A DNA stretch of 64,000 nucleotides from JBBRSD01 sp038245725 (GTDB taxonomy: Bacteria > Actinomycetota > Coriobacteriia > Anaerosomatales > JAAXUF01). The position numbers and the translations under genes were made by a program. The stretch is taken from positions 62,001 through 126,000 of the forward strand of contig JBBRSD010000008.1 in assembly GCA_038245725.1 (NCBI GenBank). Direction: 5' to 3'. Positions 17,959-26,135 of the stretch are shown one piece after another. The notes beneath the pieces were generated by a model. The model ran no database searches. It saw only the letters and a list, made by a program, of their open reading frames with translations, and was not told the DNA's origin. Position 1 is the first letter of the stretch. Each line of letters begins with the position of its first letter.

Positions 17959-19719
17959 CTAGCTCGGTGGGGGAGGTGGTGGAGGTGGTTTCGGAACCGA
18001 CGGCCTCACCGTCTTCTTGTACCTCGTAGTCGTGGTTCTGCGCCGCCTCGTGATGACGTGCCTCGCGGCTGGCTTGGGCGCAACATAGGCGACCCTGAGA
18101 CCGTTGGTCTGCGCCGCGACAAATTCGCGCGAGCGCTCGATCCTCACGCGGAAGAACGTGGTCTTGGCTATGGCCGTCCGGTATGTGGCCGAGCCACCCG
18201 CAATCTTGAGAATCGCGACCAGCGTCCAACTCCTGTTGTCAGTCGAGCGCTCAAGCAGTACGCGCGTCCCGTTGGGCACGAGGCCGTCTGAGTTTGCCTT
18301 GACCACTAGCGCGAACGTCTTGCCCTTCTTCGTGGAAGCAGCACTCGCACTCACCCTTAGTCTCAGCGTGCGAGGCGCAGACGGCGCAACCGCCCGAGGC
18401 TTAGTCGAAGCAGTCGACTCAATAGCGGCGGTCGTCTCGTTCGTGGCGACGGCGGGAGCTGCGCTTGCGTTTGCCCTCGAGCCCACCGCCTTGATCACGA
18501 GCGGAATCGAGATAAGAAGTGCGACGACCGCCGCCGCAACCAGGAGCATCTGCATCTTGCGGCTTACTTCGGGCGCGACAACTTCATCAACCACAGCAGA
18601 ACTGATCGAGCCGTCTTCGACGGTCTCCGACCCGATCTCGTCGATCTCCCCAACTGCCGGGGTATCGGCAGCGACTCCGGATTCGGCGACCTCCGCGCTG
18701 GAAACGACCGCAGCCAGTCCGACGAGCGCCGTGCCGTCCGCAGCTTCGCCGGTGTCCCCCTCGATGCAACCGGAATCGATTACGCCCCAAAACGCCGTCT
18801 TCTCGCGCGGCTCTCGCGAATCGCTCGAGGAAAGTTGCTCCCAGCACGACATTGGTACGGCAAGTTCGGCTTGCGTGTCTATCTTCTCGGGAAACGCGGA
18901 TCGCCATGCTGACAGCATGGCAATTGCATTCTCGAACCGGTTCTCGCGCTCCTTCTTTAGCGCGCGCATCACGACACCCGCAAGTGGACCTCCTAGCGAG
19001 TCCTCGAGTTCGAGCGCGGGAGTAGGTTCGCTCATGATGCGATGCACGATGGTCGCGAAGTGCGTTGATGACTGCGTCCCGAACGGGTTCGTGCCACCGA
19101 GCACTTCATAGGCGATCGCCCCGAGTGCGAATACATCAGCGCGCGCGTCGGTGTCCTGTCCGCGAATCTGCTCCGGCGACATGTAAGCCGGCGTACCCAG
19201 TACAGCCCCCACACGCGTCATGGTCGCATTCGAATCGATGTGCGCGATGCCGAAGTCGGCGAGCTTGACCGTTCCGTCGAGGGTCAGAAAGATGTTGTCG
19301 GGCTTCAAATCGCGGTGTACCACGCCGTGTTCGTGAGCATAGCCTACGGCTTGGAGCAATTGCTCCATGACGGCGTACGCTTGAGCCGTCGACAGACTCG
19401 AACGATCCAGCACTTGACGCAAAGTTGGGCCTTCAACGAGCTCCATCGCGATCATCGGTCTGTCTTCGAACACAGTCGCCGAGTAGATCGTGACAATGCC
19501 AGGATGGTTCAGCCGCGCCGCAGCTCGCGCCTCGCGAACAAAACGTTCAGCGAACTCGCTGCGAGTCTCATCGCTGCTCTCAGGAGGGAGAACCGGCTCC
19601 TTGATTGCGACCTCACGGTCGAGTGACGGATCGTATCCGCGCCACACCACAGCCATAGCACCCCGCCCGAGCTTGCCCCGAATCTCGAACGGTCCGATGT
19701 AGTCCGCGATCTCTTCCAC
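17959..19719 (-). CDS. Membrane Ser/Thr protein kinase (PknB type) with extracytoplasmic Ig-like domain
   Basis: A 586-residue kinase. The N-terminal domain (about 11-275) has the glycine loop GKLGRGAMAVV, catalytic Lys40 in VAIKE, HRDLKPDN with Asp137, the DFG of LADFGIAH and the GTPAYMSPEQ activation segment, so it looks active. An acidic linker of about 100 residues leads to a single TM (about 390-410, MLLVAAAVVALLISIPLV). An external Ig-like domain (ERSTDNRSWTLVA) and a Pro-rich tail follow. The GTG at 19719 is preceded by GGGGG. It is the promoter-proximal gene of the T7SS-like cluster. Its topology of kinase fold, TM and outside domain parallels the EssB/YukC pseudokinase missing from the locus. 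The FHA of EssC is an obvious possible target. Confidence 0.93.
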   Translation of the reverse strand: MEEIADYIGPFEIRGKLGRGAMAVVWRGYDPSLDREVAIKEPVLPPESSDETRSEFAERFVREARAAARLNHPGIVTIYSATVFEDRPMIAMELVEGPTLRQVLDRSSLSTAQAYAVMEQLLQAVGYAHEHGVVHRDLKPDNIFLTLDGTVKLADFGIAHIDSNATMTRVGAVLGTPAYMSPEQIRGQDTDARADVFALGAIAYEVLGGTNPFGTQSSTHFATIVHRIMSEPTPALELEDSLGGPLAGVVMRALKKERENRFENAIAMLSAWRSAFPEKIDTQAELAVPMSCWEQLSSSDSREPREKTAFWGVIDSGCIEGDTGEAADGTALVGLAAVVSSAEVAESGVAADTPAVGEIDEIGSETVEDGSISSAVVDEVVAPEVSRKMQMLLVAAAVVALLISIPLVIKAVGSRANASAAPAVATNETTAAIESTASTKPRAVAPSAPRTLRLRVSASAASTKKGKTFALVVKANSDGLVPNGTRVLLERSTDNRSWTLVAILKIAGGSATYRTAIAKTTFFRVRIERSREFVAAQTNGLRVAYVAPKPAARHVITRRRRTTTTRYKKTVRPSVPKPPPPPPPPS

Positions 19720-19766
19720 GTAATCCCCCTGGGACGAAACCGAAGACTTATCTTAGCGGTTCCAGA
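19708..19766. repeat. Duplicated promoter block, copy A (other copy 22408-22466)
   Basis: About 59 bases covering the kinase start region and its -10 are repeated with roughly 80 percent identity at 22408-22466, including the exact string GGGACGAAACCGA and ACTTATCTTA. In copy A it contains the first codons of the kinase. In copy B the GTG start is GCG and the frame soon stops. This suggests that part of the kinase 5' end was duplicated and its promoter reused. Confidence 0.75.
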
Positions 19767-19778
19767 GAATGGATGCAC
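19750..19778 (-). promoter_or_regulatory. Putative promoter of the kinase/T7SS-like operon
   Basis: On the minus strand, a -35 like GTGCAT (19778-19773), a 17-base spacer and a -10 TAAGAT (19755-19750) lie 31 bases upstream of the kinase start. The same arrangement recurs at 22449-22477 in a duplicated block, which supports its being functional. Confidence 0.5.
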
Positions 19779-19901
19779 GGCATTTGGCAGCATCTTCTTC
19801 GTATTGCCTGTGCGCGTTCGAGCTCAACTTGTCGTGGGAGAATCCCGGGCTCCCGCCCATCACGTTTCAAGGCGATCACGAAAGTTCGAGGCTGTTCAGT
19901 C

Positions 19902-22394
19902 CTAGCGCGCCCAGAATGCCTGCCCTTGGCCTTTCGTGAAGGCATTCGCGCCGTCGGAAGGGTGTTCGAACAGTACGTACCAATACTTGTTGCCCGATGG
20001 CACCTTCAGCGTACACGCAACCTTGCTGTACGTTGCGTAATTGCTCGCCTTCACTGAAACCGTCTTGTAGTGGACGAAATGCCCAGACTTCGCATAGTAG
20101 ATCCACAGCTTGGCGGCGTAGGTCCCCGCTTTGTGCCGCGGCTTGAGAAAGGCATACGTGGTGAAGCTCACCCCATGGGTAACTGCCGGATACGTCCCAT
20201 GCAGGGCCCGCGTTGCGATCTTGGCCTTCGAGAGGAGAGCCGCCACCGAGACCTTACTCGAAGGACTCGCCGAAGGAGCGAAAGCGAAGTCACCGAGAAA
20301 GTGGGCTCTGTAGTAGTACGTGCGAGGCGGAGCGAAACTGTACGAGAACTCACCAAACGAGTCGGCGCGCCTGTCGGTCAGATACACCCAGTGAGCGTTG
20401 TCGGTCGAGCGCTCGATTCGAACCGCTCGAAAATCGAGCGGGGTGGGTGAGATCCCCCCTGCGCCCCATGCGTATCCAAGAAGCCCACCGCTTGATCCGA
20501 AGGACTTACCGTAACCCAAGGACCCCTCGGCAATGCGATACCGCGTGTAACCGGGGGCGCGGAGCGCCACGATCATGCCGTTGCCGCCTACCGCCCATCC
20601 AGTACTCGCGGAGATGAAGTGGACGGAGTTGAGCTGGTTTGTCGTGCCCGATGTCCGCAAGACCCAAGTCGCGCCTCCGTTGGTCGTCCTGAGAATCGTG
20701 CCGGAGGCCCCCACCGCGGATCCCGTGCTCGATGAGACGAAGTGGACGGACGTGAGCGTGCATATCGTTCCCGACCTTTGCGGAATCCAGGTGGCACCGC
20801 CGTTGGTCGTCCTGAGAATGATGCCGGAGGCCCCCACCGCGGATCCCGTGCTCGATGAGACGAAGTGGACGGACGTGAGCCAGTTCGTCGTTCCCGACAC
20901 CTGCGGGATCCAAGTGGCGCCGCCATCGGTCGTCCGAAGGATCGTGCCGAAGGCCCCAACCACGGATCCCGTGCTCGATGAGACGAAGTGGACGGAACGG
21001 AGAACGTTCGCGGTACCGGACGGCTGCGGTGTCCAGTTCGCGCCGCCATCCATGGTCTTAAGAATGACGCCACCGGACCCAACCGCCCAGCCGGTGCTCG
21101 GCGAGACGAAATGGACAGAGTCGAGCCAACTCGTGGTACCCGACCTCTGCGCGATCCAGGTGCTCCCGCCGTCGCCTGACTTGATGATTGTGCCCCCGTC
21201 CCCGACCGCCCATCCCGTGTTCGGTGAGACGAACTGGACCGATCTGAGAGTACTGGCGGTGCCTGAGGTCTGCAGAGTCCAGATCGCGCCCCCGTCGGTC
21301 GTCCGAAGGACAGTGCCGTAGACTCCAACCGCCCATCCGGCGGCTGAGGACACGAAGTGAACTGCCGTGAGGCTGCCGATCGTCCCAGACGTCTGTGCGG
21401 CCCAATGCGCGCCGGCATCGGTGGTTCTGAGGATCTTGCCGTAGGCTCCGACCACCCAACCCGTACTGGCAGAGACAAAATGGACGGAACTGAAGTAGTT
21501 CTCGGCGCCCACGCCCTGAACTATCCATGTGGCGCCACCGTCGGTCGTTCTGAGGATCTTCCCAGCATCCCCGACCGTCCATCCAGTAGATGACGAGACG
21601 AAATGGACAGAACGGAGCCAGATTGCGCTACCCGAGGTCTGAGGGCTCCAAGTGGTACCACCGTTGTTGGTCTTGAGAATCGTGCCGTAGGCCCCGACTG
21701 CCCATCCGGTACTCGCCGAGACGAACTGGACGGCGTTGAGGGTGTTCGAAGTGCCCGAGATCTGCGAAATCCAAGTCGTGCCACCATTCGTAGTTCTGAG
21801 GATCTTGCCGTTCCCGCCTACAGCCCACCCAGTGCTCGAAGAGACGAAATGGACGGCATGGAGCCAGTTCGTTGTGCCTGATTTCTGTGAAGTCCAAGTC
21901 GCTCCACCATTGGTGGTTCTGAGAATCTTGCCGCCATCTCCAACCACCCATCCAGTGCTCGCGGAGACGAAATGGACGGACGTGATCCGGTATGTCGTGC
22001 CTGATTTCTGTGAAGTCCAAGTCGCTCCACCATTGGTGGTTCTGAGAATCTTGCCGCCATCCCCAACCACCCATCCAGTGCTCGCGGAGACGAAATGGAC
22101 GGCATTGAGGGTGTTCGAAGTGCCCGAGATCTGCGAAATCCAAGCGACCCCACCGTTGGTGGTTCGCAGGATCACGCCCTTACTCCCAACCATCCAGCCG
22201 GCGCTCGGCGAAACAAACTGAACGGCGCTGAGATAGTTCCCTTGGGGCCGCGGGTTCTGCCAAACCCAGCCACCGTTACCAGCCGAAATCGGCGTGGCGG
22301 CAGTGGCGATGGTCATGCCGCCCAGAACCAGGAGAAACAATGTGACGAACACGGATGACTTGACGAATGCTCGTCTGGGCGCGAAGGAACTCAA
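19902..22394 (-). CDS. Secreted 14-repeat Ycf48/BNR-type beta-propeller protein
   Basis: An 830-residue exported protein. Signal peptide: KSSVFVTLFLLVLGGMTIATAA. Fourteen tandem 41-residue repeats follow, each of the form HFVSxSTGWxVG, GxILRTTNGG, TW, QxSGT, as in Ycf48-like/BNR propellers. Fourteen equals two seven-bladed rings. A beta-sandwich domain comes next (ERSTDNAHWVYL, TYYYRAHFLG), like that of the kinase ectodomain. The C-terminal domain (LKPRHKAGTYAAKLWIYY, KYWYVLFEHP) resembles the end of the 16010-17887 protein. It starts at TTG (22394) with GGAGGT seven bases before. No catalytic residues are seen. It may bind surface polymers or proteins, and its promoter matches that of the kinase operon. 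Confidence 0.85.
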   Translation of the reverse strand: MSSFAPRRAFVKSSVFVTLFLLVLGGMTIATAATPISAGNGGWVWQNPRPQGNYLSAVQFVSPSAGWMVGSKGVILRTTNGGVAWISQISGTSNTLNAVHFVSASTGWVVGDGGKILRTTNGGATWTSQKSGTTYRITSVHFVSASTGWVVGDGGKILRTTNGGATWTSQKSGTTNWLHAVHFVSSSTGWAVGGNGKILRTTNGGTTWISQISGTSNTLNAVQFVSASTGWAVGAYGTILKTNNGGTTWSPQTSGSAIWLRSVHFVSSSTGWTVGDAGKILRTTDGGATWIVQGVGAENYFSSVHFVSASTGWVVGAYGKILRTTDAGAHWAAQTSGTIGSLTAVHFVSSAAGWAVGVYGTVLRTTDGGAIWTLQTSGTASTLRSVQFVSPNTGWAVGDGGTIIKSGDGGSTWIAQRSGTTSWLDSVHFVSPSTGWAVGSGGVILKTMDGGANWTPQPSGTANVLRSVHFVSSSTGSVVGAFGTILRTTDGGATWIPQVSGTTNWLTSVHFVSSSTGSAVGASGIILRTTNGGATWIPQRSGTICTLTSVHFVSSSTGSAVGASGTILRTTNGGATWVLRTSGTTNQLNSVHFISASTGWAVGGNGMIVALRAPGYTRYRIAEGSLGYGKSFGSSGGLLGYAWGAGGISPTPLDFRAVRIERSTDNAHWVYLTDRRADSFGEFSYSFAPPRTYYYRAHFLGDFAFAPSASPSSKVSVAALLSKAKIATRALHGTYPAVTHGVSFTTYAFLKPRHKAGTYAAKLWIYYAKSGHFVHYKTVSVKASNYATYSKVACTLKVPSGNKYWYVLFEHPSDGANAFTKGQGQAFWAR
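20516..22238 (-). repeat. Fourteen in-frame 123-bp tandem repeats
   Basis: The repeats encode the propeller blades. Some adjacent units are almost identical at the DNA level (for example around 21880-21950 and 22000-22075), which points to recent unequal recombination or gene conversion and predicts copy-number variation between strains. Boundaries are approximate. Confidence 0.85.
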
Positions 22395-22407
22395 TTCAGA
22401 CCTCCAC

Positions 22408-22466
22408 GATCTCTTTCGCGTAGTCCCTTGGGACGAAACCGAACACTTATCTTAACGGTTCCGGAG
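22408..22466. repeat. Duplicated promoter block, copy B
   Basis: Matches copy A at 19708-19766 apart from about a dozen changes and one-base indels. It sits just upstream of the propeller start codon and includes the -10 element; the TTG start and GGAGGT lie immediately beyond it. Confidence 0.75.
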
Positions 22467-22477
22467 TACCCCTGCAC
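22449..22477 (-). promoter_or_regulatory. Putative promoter of the propeller gene
   Basis: Minus-strand GTGCAG (22477-22472), 17-base spacer, TAAGAT (22454-22449), in the same positions as the kinase promoter. It leaves an untranslated leader of roughly 45 bases before the TTG start. Confidence 0.5.
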
Positions 22478-22533
22478 ATCGAGTCATCACACTGGACGCG
22501 TGAACTTGACCGGGCCTCGTCGGCAATGAGGAG

Positions 22534-23994
22534 CTACACGCGACCTTCGAGCGCGAGCTTGCCGGACTTGACCGACTCGGGAATCTCGATCGGGTATTCA
22601 CCGTCGAAGCACGCGAGGCAGAAGTCGTCGCACGGCGAGCCGGTCGCCTCGACCATCGCGGGAAGCGACAGGTACGCGAGCGAATCTGCGCCGATGTGGG
22701 CGCGGATCTCCTCGACGGTCTTCGTCGCGCCGATGAGCTGCTCCTGGGTGTCGGTGTCGATGCCGTAGAAGCACGGCCACACAACCGGCGGCGATGTGAT
22801 GCGCATGTGGACCTCGGCGGCGCCAGCTTCGCGCAGGAGCGCGACGAGCTTCTTGGTCGTGTTGCCGCGCACGATCGAGTCATCCACGACGATGAGGCGT
22901 TTGCCTCGGATCGCGTGCTTGAGTGGGTTGAGCTTGAGCTTGATGCCCTGCTGGCGAATCGTCTGGCTCGGCGAGATGAACGTCCGTCCCACGTAGCGGT
23001 TCTTCGCGAGCCCCTCGCCGAACGGCACGCCGCTGGCCGCCGCGAACCCGACCGCAGCGGGGATGCCGGAGTCCGGCACGCCCATCACCATGTCCGCCTC
23101 GACCGGCGCCTCGACGGCGAGCGCGGCACCCATGCGGCGGCGCGCCTCGTACAGGCTGCAGCCGCCCATCTCGGAGTCCGGCCGCGCGAAGTAGACGAAC
23201 TCGAACATGCACAGCGAGGGCTTCTCGGCGGGTATGGCCTGCTCGGCTTCGACGCCTGCGCCGCTGATCTTCAACATCTCGCCGGGTGCGACGTCGCGCA
23301 CGTACTCGGCGCCCACGATGTCGAGCGCGCACGTTTCGCTCGCCACGATCCAGCCGCGATCGTCGGGCAGCTTGCCAAGCACGAGCGGGCGCACGCCGTG
23401 AGGGTCGCGGAAGGCGTAGACGGCGTTTTCGGTGGTGAGCACGACCGCGTAGGCGCCGTGGATGAGCTTCATCGTCTCGCGGATACCCTCGCGGATGTGG
23501 CTGGTCTTTTGCGTGAAGTAGCCCACAAGCGTGGTCATGACCTCGGAGTCGGTCGTGGAGCGGAAGCGGATGCCCTGCTCCTTGAGCGCGTCGCGCAGCT
23601 CAGCTGTGTTGACGAGGTTGCCGTTGTGCGCGAGCGCGATGACCTGGTGCCCGATTGCCGAGAGGTGCGGCTGCGCATTCTCCCAGCTCGTCGAGGAGCC
23701 GGTGGTGGAGTAGCGGGTGTGGCCGATCGCGACGTCGCCCGTGAGCGAATCCAGGTCGCTCTCCTTGAAGACGCGCGAAACGAGCCCGAGATTCTTGGTG
23801 ACGGTGACCGTCTCGTTGTCGCCTACAGCAATGCCGGCCGACTCCTGGCCACGATGTTGCAGCGCGTGAAGGCCGAAGTAGGTGAGGCGGGCGACATCTT
23901 CCCCGGGCGCGTATACCGCGAAGACCCCGCAGGCTTCCTCGGGGCGATCCGGGCGGTCTTCGAGGAGCTGGTCCTCAGCAAGATCACGCATCAT
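22534..23994 (-). CDS. purF: Amidophosphoribosyltransferase
   Basis: First committed step of purine synthesis: PRPP plus glutamine gives phosphoribosylamine. The 486-residue product has a short propeptide of about 20 residues ending in EEA. Cys follows (CGVFAVYAP) and is the Ntn nucleophile after processing. Glutaminase motifs (HALQHRGQESAG, GHTRYSTTG) come next, then a PRTase domain with PRPP loop VVDDSIVRGNTTKK. Cys in SLCMFEFVYFARPD, in VWPCFYG and in CDDFCLACF match the four [4Fe-4S] ligands of the oxygen-sensitive Bacillus-type PurF. I took the first ATG of a pair (23994). A TTG further upstream lacks a ribosome site. It stands apart from the other pur genes. Confidence 0.97.
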   Translation of the reverse strand: MMRDLAEDQLLEDRPDRPEEACGVFAVYAPGEDVARLTYFGLHALQHRGQESAGIAVGDNETVTVTKNLGLVSRVFKESDLDSLTGDVAIGHTRYSTTGSSTSWENAQPHLSAIGHQVIALAHNGNLVNTAELRDALKEQGIRFRSTTDSEVMTTLVGYFTQKTSHIREGIRETMKLIHGAYAVVLTTENAVYAFRDPHGVRPLVLGKLPDDRGWIVASETCALDIVGAEYVRDVAPGEMLKISGAGVEAEQAIPAEKPSLCMFEFVYFARPDSEMGGCSLYEARRRMGAALAVEAPVEADMVMGVPDSGIPAAVGFAAASGVPFGEGLAKNRYVGRTFISPSQTIRQQGIKLKLNPLKHAIRGKRLIVVDDSIVRGNTTKKLVALLREAGAAEVHMRITSPPVVWPCFYGIDTDTQEQLIGATKTVEEIRAHIGADSLAYLSLPAMVEATGSPCDDFCLACFDGEYPIEIPESVKSGKLALEGRV

Positions 23995-24078
23995 GTGAAA
24001 TAGGGCCTCACGTCGCAACTGGAGGGTGGGAACGCGGGTAGTCTAGCACGATTCGCACCAGCGCGGCCTGAGCGCGGA

Positions 24079-26055
24079 TCAGCCCGCAAGTTCCAGAGAC
24101 GTCGGCCGCACGCGCGCGCCCAAAAGCGCCTTGATCTCGGCGGCCGGAAGCGGCCGGCTGTAGATGTAGCCCTGGATGATGAAGCAGCCCTGCTTTCGAA
24201 GGAACTCGAGCTCGCTGGGGTGTTCGACGCCCTCGGCGACGATGTCGAGATCGAGCTCCCGGCACAAGCCGATGAGCATCGTGGCGATCGCCGCGTTCTG
24301 CGCGTCGAGGTGCACGTCGCGCATGAACGTCTGCGCGATCTTGAGCGTATGGACCGGGAGCCGCTTGATGTAACTCATCGACGAGTAGCCGGTGCCGAAG
24401 TCGTCGATCGCGACCCGCACGCCCATGTCCCGCAAGCGCTGGAGCGTCTCGATCGCGCTCTCGGGGCTGCGCATGGCGACCGTCTCGGTGACCTCGAGCT
24501 CGAGGTGTGATGGTTCGAGCCCGGTCTCACGCAAGATGCGCGACACCATCTCCACCATGTCGTACTGCTCGAACTCCTTCGCCGAGAGGTTCACCGCCAT
24601 CCTCCCGAACTTCACGCCGTCTTTCACCCACGCACTCGCCTGAGCGCACGCGGTGCGCATGACCCACGGCCCGATGCGTCCCATGAAGCCGGCCTGCTCG
24701 GCGAATTCGAGGAACGCGGCCGGGGCGAGCAGCCCCTCCTCAGGATGGTTCCAGCGGATGAGCGCCTCGACGCCGATAGGACTGCCGGTGCGCAAGTCGA
24801 TCTGCGGCTGGTAGAACAGCTCGAACTCGCCGTTCTCGATCGCCTGGTGCAGCGCCGCCTCCAGCTTGAGGCGGTCGGTCGCCGACCGGCTCATCTCCGG
24901 TGCGTAGATGCGGTACGAGCCGTGACCGAGCTCCTTAGCCCGATACATCGCGGCGTCCGCGCATCTGAGCAGCTCGGTCGCTTCGTCGCCGTCGTGCGGG
25001 TACGTCGCGATGCCCACGCTGGCCGAGAGGCTGACGCTGTGACCGTCGACCTGGAAGTCGCGCTTGAGGTCGGCGAGGATTCGCTCGGCGAGTGTGTCGG
25101 CGTCCTCGCGATCCGCGATCCGCGCAATGAACGTGAACTCGTCGGCGCTTTGCCGCGCGACGGTGTCCTCCTCGCGCATAGCGCTCAGGAGACGGGCCCC
25201 GGCTTCCTTGAGCGCCGCGTCGCCCACCTCGTGTCCGAACCCCTCGTTGATGCCTTTGAAGTCGTCGATGTCGACGTAGCCCACCGCGACGGTCTCGCCG
25301 CGGCGTTTCGCGTGTGCGAGCGCGTTGCCCATACGGTCGCGGAACAGGATGCGGTTGGGTAGGTCCGTCAGCGGGTCGTGGTAGGCCATGTGCGAGATCG
25401 TCCGCTGCGCCGAGACGTGCTCGGTCACATCGCGCAGCACTTCGACGAGCTGCTCGATCCGGCCCTCCTCGTCGTAGGCCGGGTAGACTGTCTCCTCGTA
25501 CCAGCGGTCCCCGCCGTGCGCCGTGTCGTGCACGGTCCGCTGCGAGCGTTCGCCGCTGCGCAGCACCTCCGCTCCGAGACAGTCCTCGCACAAGCCCTCG
25601 CCCCAGACCGCGGCGCTGCAGCCCATCCCCACGATCGTTTCGGCGCCGTGCTTCTCCGCGAAGAGCTCGTTGGCGGCCGGGTTGGCGTACGCGACCGTCA
25701 TATCGGTGCCGAGGCACAGGATCGGCTCGGGGCTATGCTCGTACATCTGGAACAGCCGGTCGCGCTCGACGCGGAGGCGCTGCTCGATTCGGAATCGCTG
25801 CCCGATCAGCGTCTGAACGAGCAGCGTGGCCAGCAGCACGAAGACCACGCCGCCAAGCCGCATGATCACCTGCATGCTGGTGGGCTGGAACACCGCCGAG
25901 ACAAGCGATGCGGCCTGACCGACGATCAGGTCGATCGACGCGAGGAGCGCCCACGCGATCAACGACAGCGCGATGCCGGCAAGCCCGACCAAGGCGACGC
26001 GATCCGCCTGGCTGAGCTTGGGTGGCGCAGAGCGCTTTGTTTCGCTGCTATCCAT
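24079..26055 (-). CDS. Membrane PAS-GGDEF-EAL protein, probably with a degenerate cyclase site
   Basis: A 658-residue c-di-GMP-type regulator. Two TM helices lie near 20-85. A PAS domain follows (EHSPEPILCLGTDMTVAYAN) with a Cys-rich loop (GMGCSAA, LCEDCLGAE) that could bind a metal or heme. The GGDEF domain has the start DPLTDLPNRILF, but its active-site loop reads SADEF. The EAL domain has EALIRW, NLSAKEF, EVTET, DDFGTGYSS, AEGVE and a terminal QGYIYSRPLP. The Lys-Ile-Asp motif after the DDFG loop reads KIAQTF, losing the Asp. Cyclase activity is therefore unlikely, and phosphodiesterase activity may be present or altered. It lies alone between purF and purL. Confidence 0.93.
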   Translation of the reverse strand: MDSSETKRSAPPKLSQADRVALVGLAGIALSLIAWALLASIDLIVGQAASLVSAVFQPTSMQVIMRLGGVVFVLLATLLVQTLIGQRFRIEQRLRVERDRLFQMYEHSPEPILCLGTDMTVAYANPAANELFAEKHGAETIVGMGCSAAVWGEGLCEDCLGAEVLRSGERSQRTVHDTAHGGDRWYEETVYPAYDEEGRIEQLVEVLRDVTEHVSAQRTISHMAYHDPLTDLPNRILFRDRMGNALAHAKRRGETVAVGYVDIDDFKGINEGFGHEVGDAALKEAGARLLSAMREEDTVARQSADEFTFIARIADREDADTLAERILADLKRDFQVDGHSVSLSASVGIATYPHDGDEATELLRCADAAMYRAKELGHGSYRIYAPEMSRSATDRLKLEAALHQAIENGEFELFYQPQIDLRTGSPIGVEALIRWNHPEEGLLAPAAFLEFAEQAGFMGRIGPWVMRTACAQASAWVKDGVKFGRMAVNLSAKEFEQYDMVEMVSRILRETGLEPSHLELEVTETVAMRSPESAIETLQRLRDMGVRVAIDDFGTGYSSMSYIKRLPVHTLKIAQTFMRDVHLDAQNAAIATMLIGLCRELDLDIVAEGVEHPSELEFLRKQGCFIIQGYIYSRPLPAAEIKALLGARVRPTSLELAG

Positions 26056-26135
26056 GAACCCCGTGATCCGACCGTTTTGCGTATCTCGATCTTGCGACGT
26101 GCGGCGTACTCAGGTGAGGTTCCAAACCAGAGGGA

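Noticed and set aside
20516..22238. Repeats as a possible CRISPR or minisatellite
   Set aside because: They are in-frame coding repeats of a propeller protein with 123-bp period and no spacers.
22696..24003. Open frame of 435 codons on the + strand
   Set aside because: Antisense shadow of purF.
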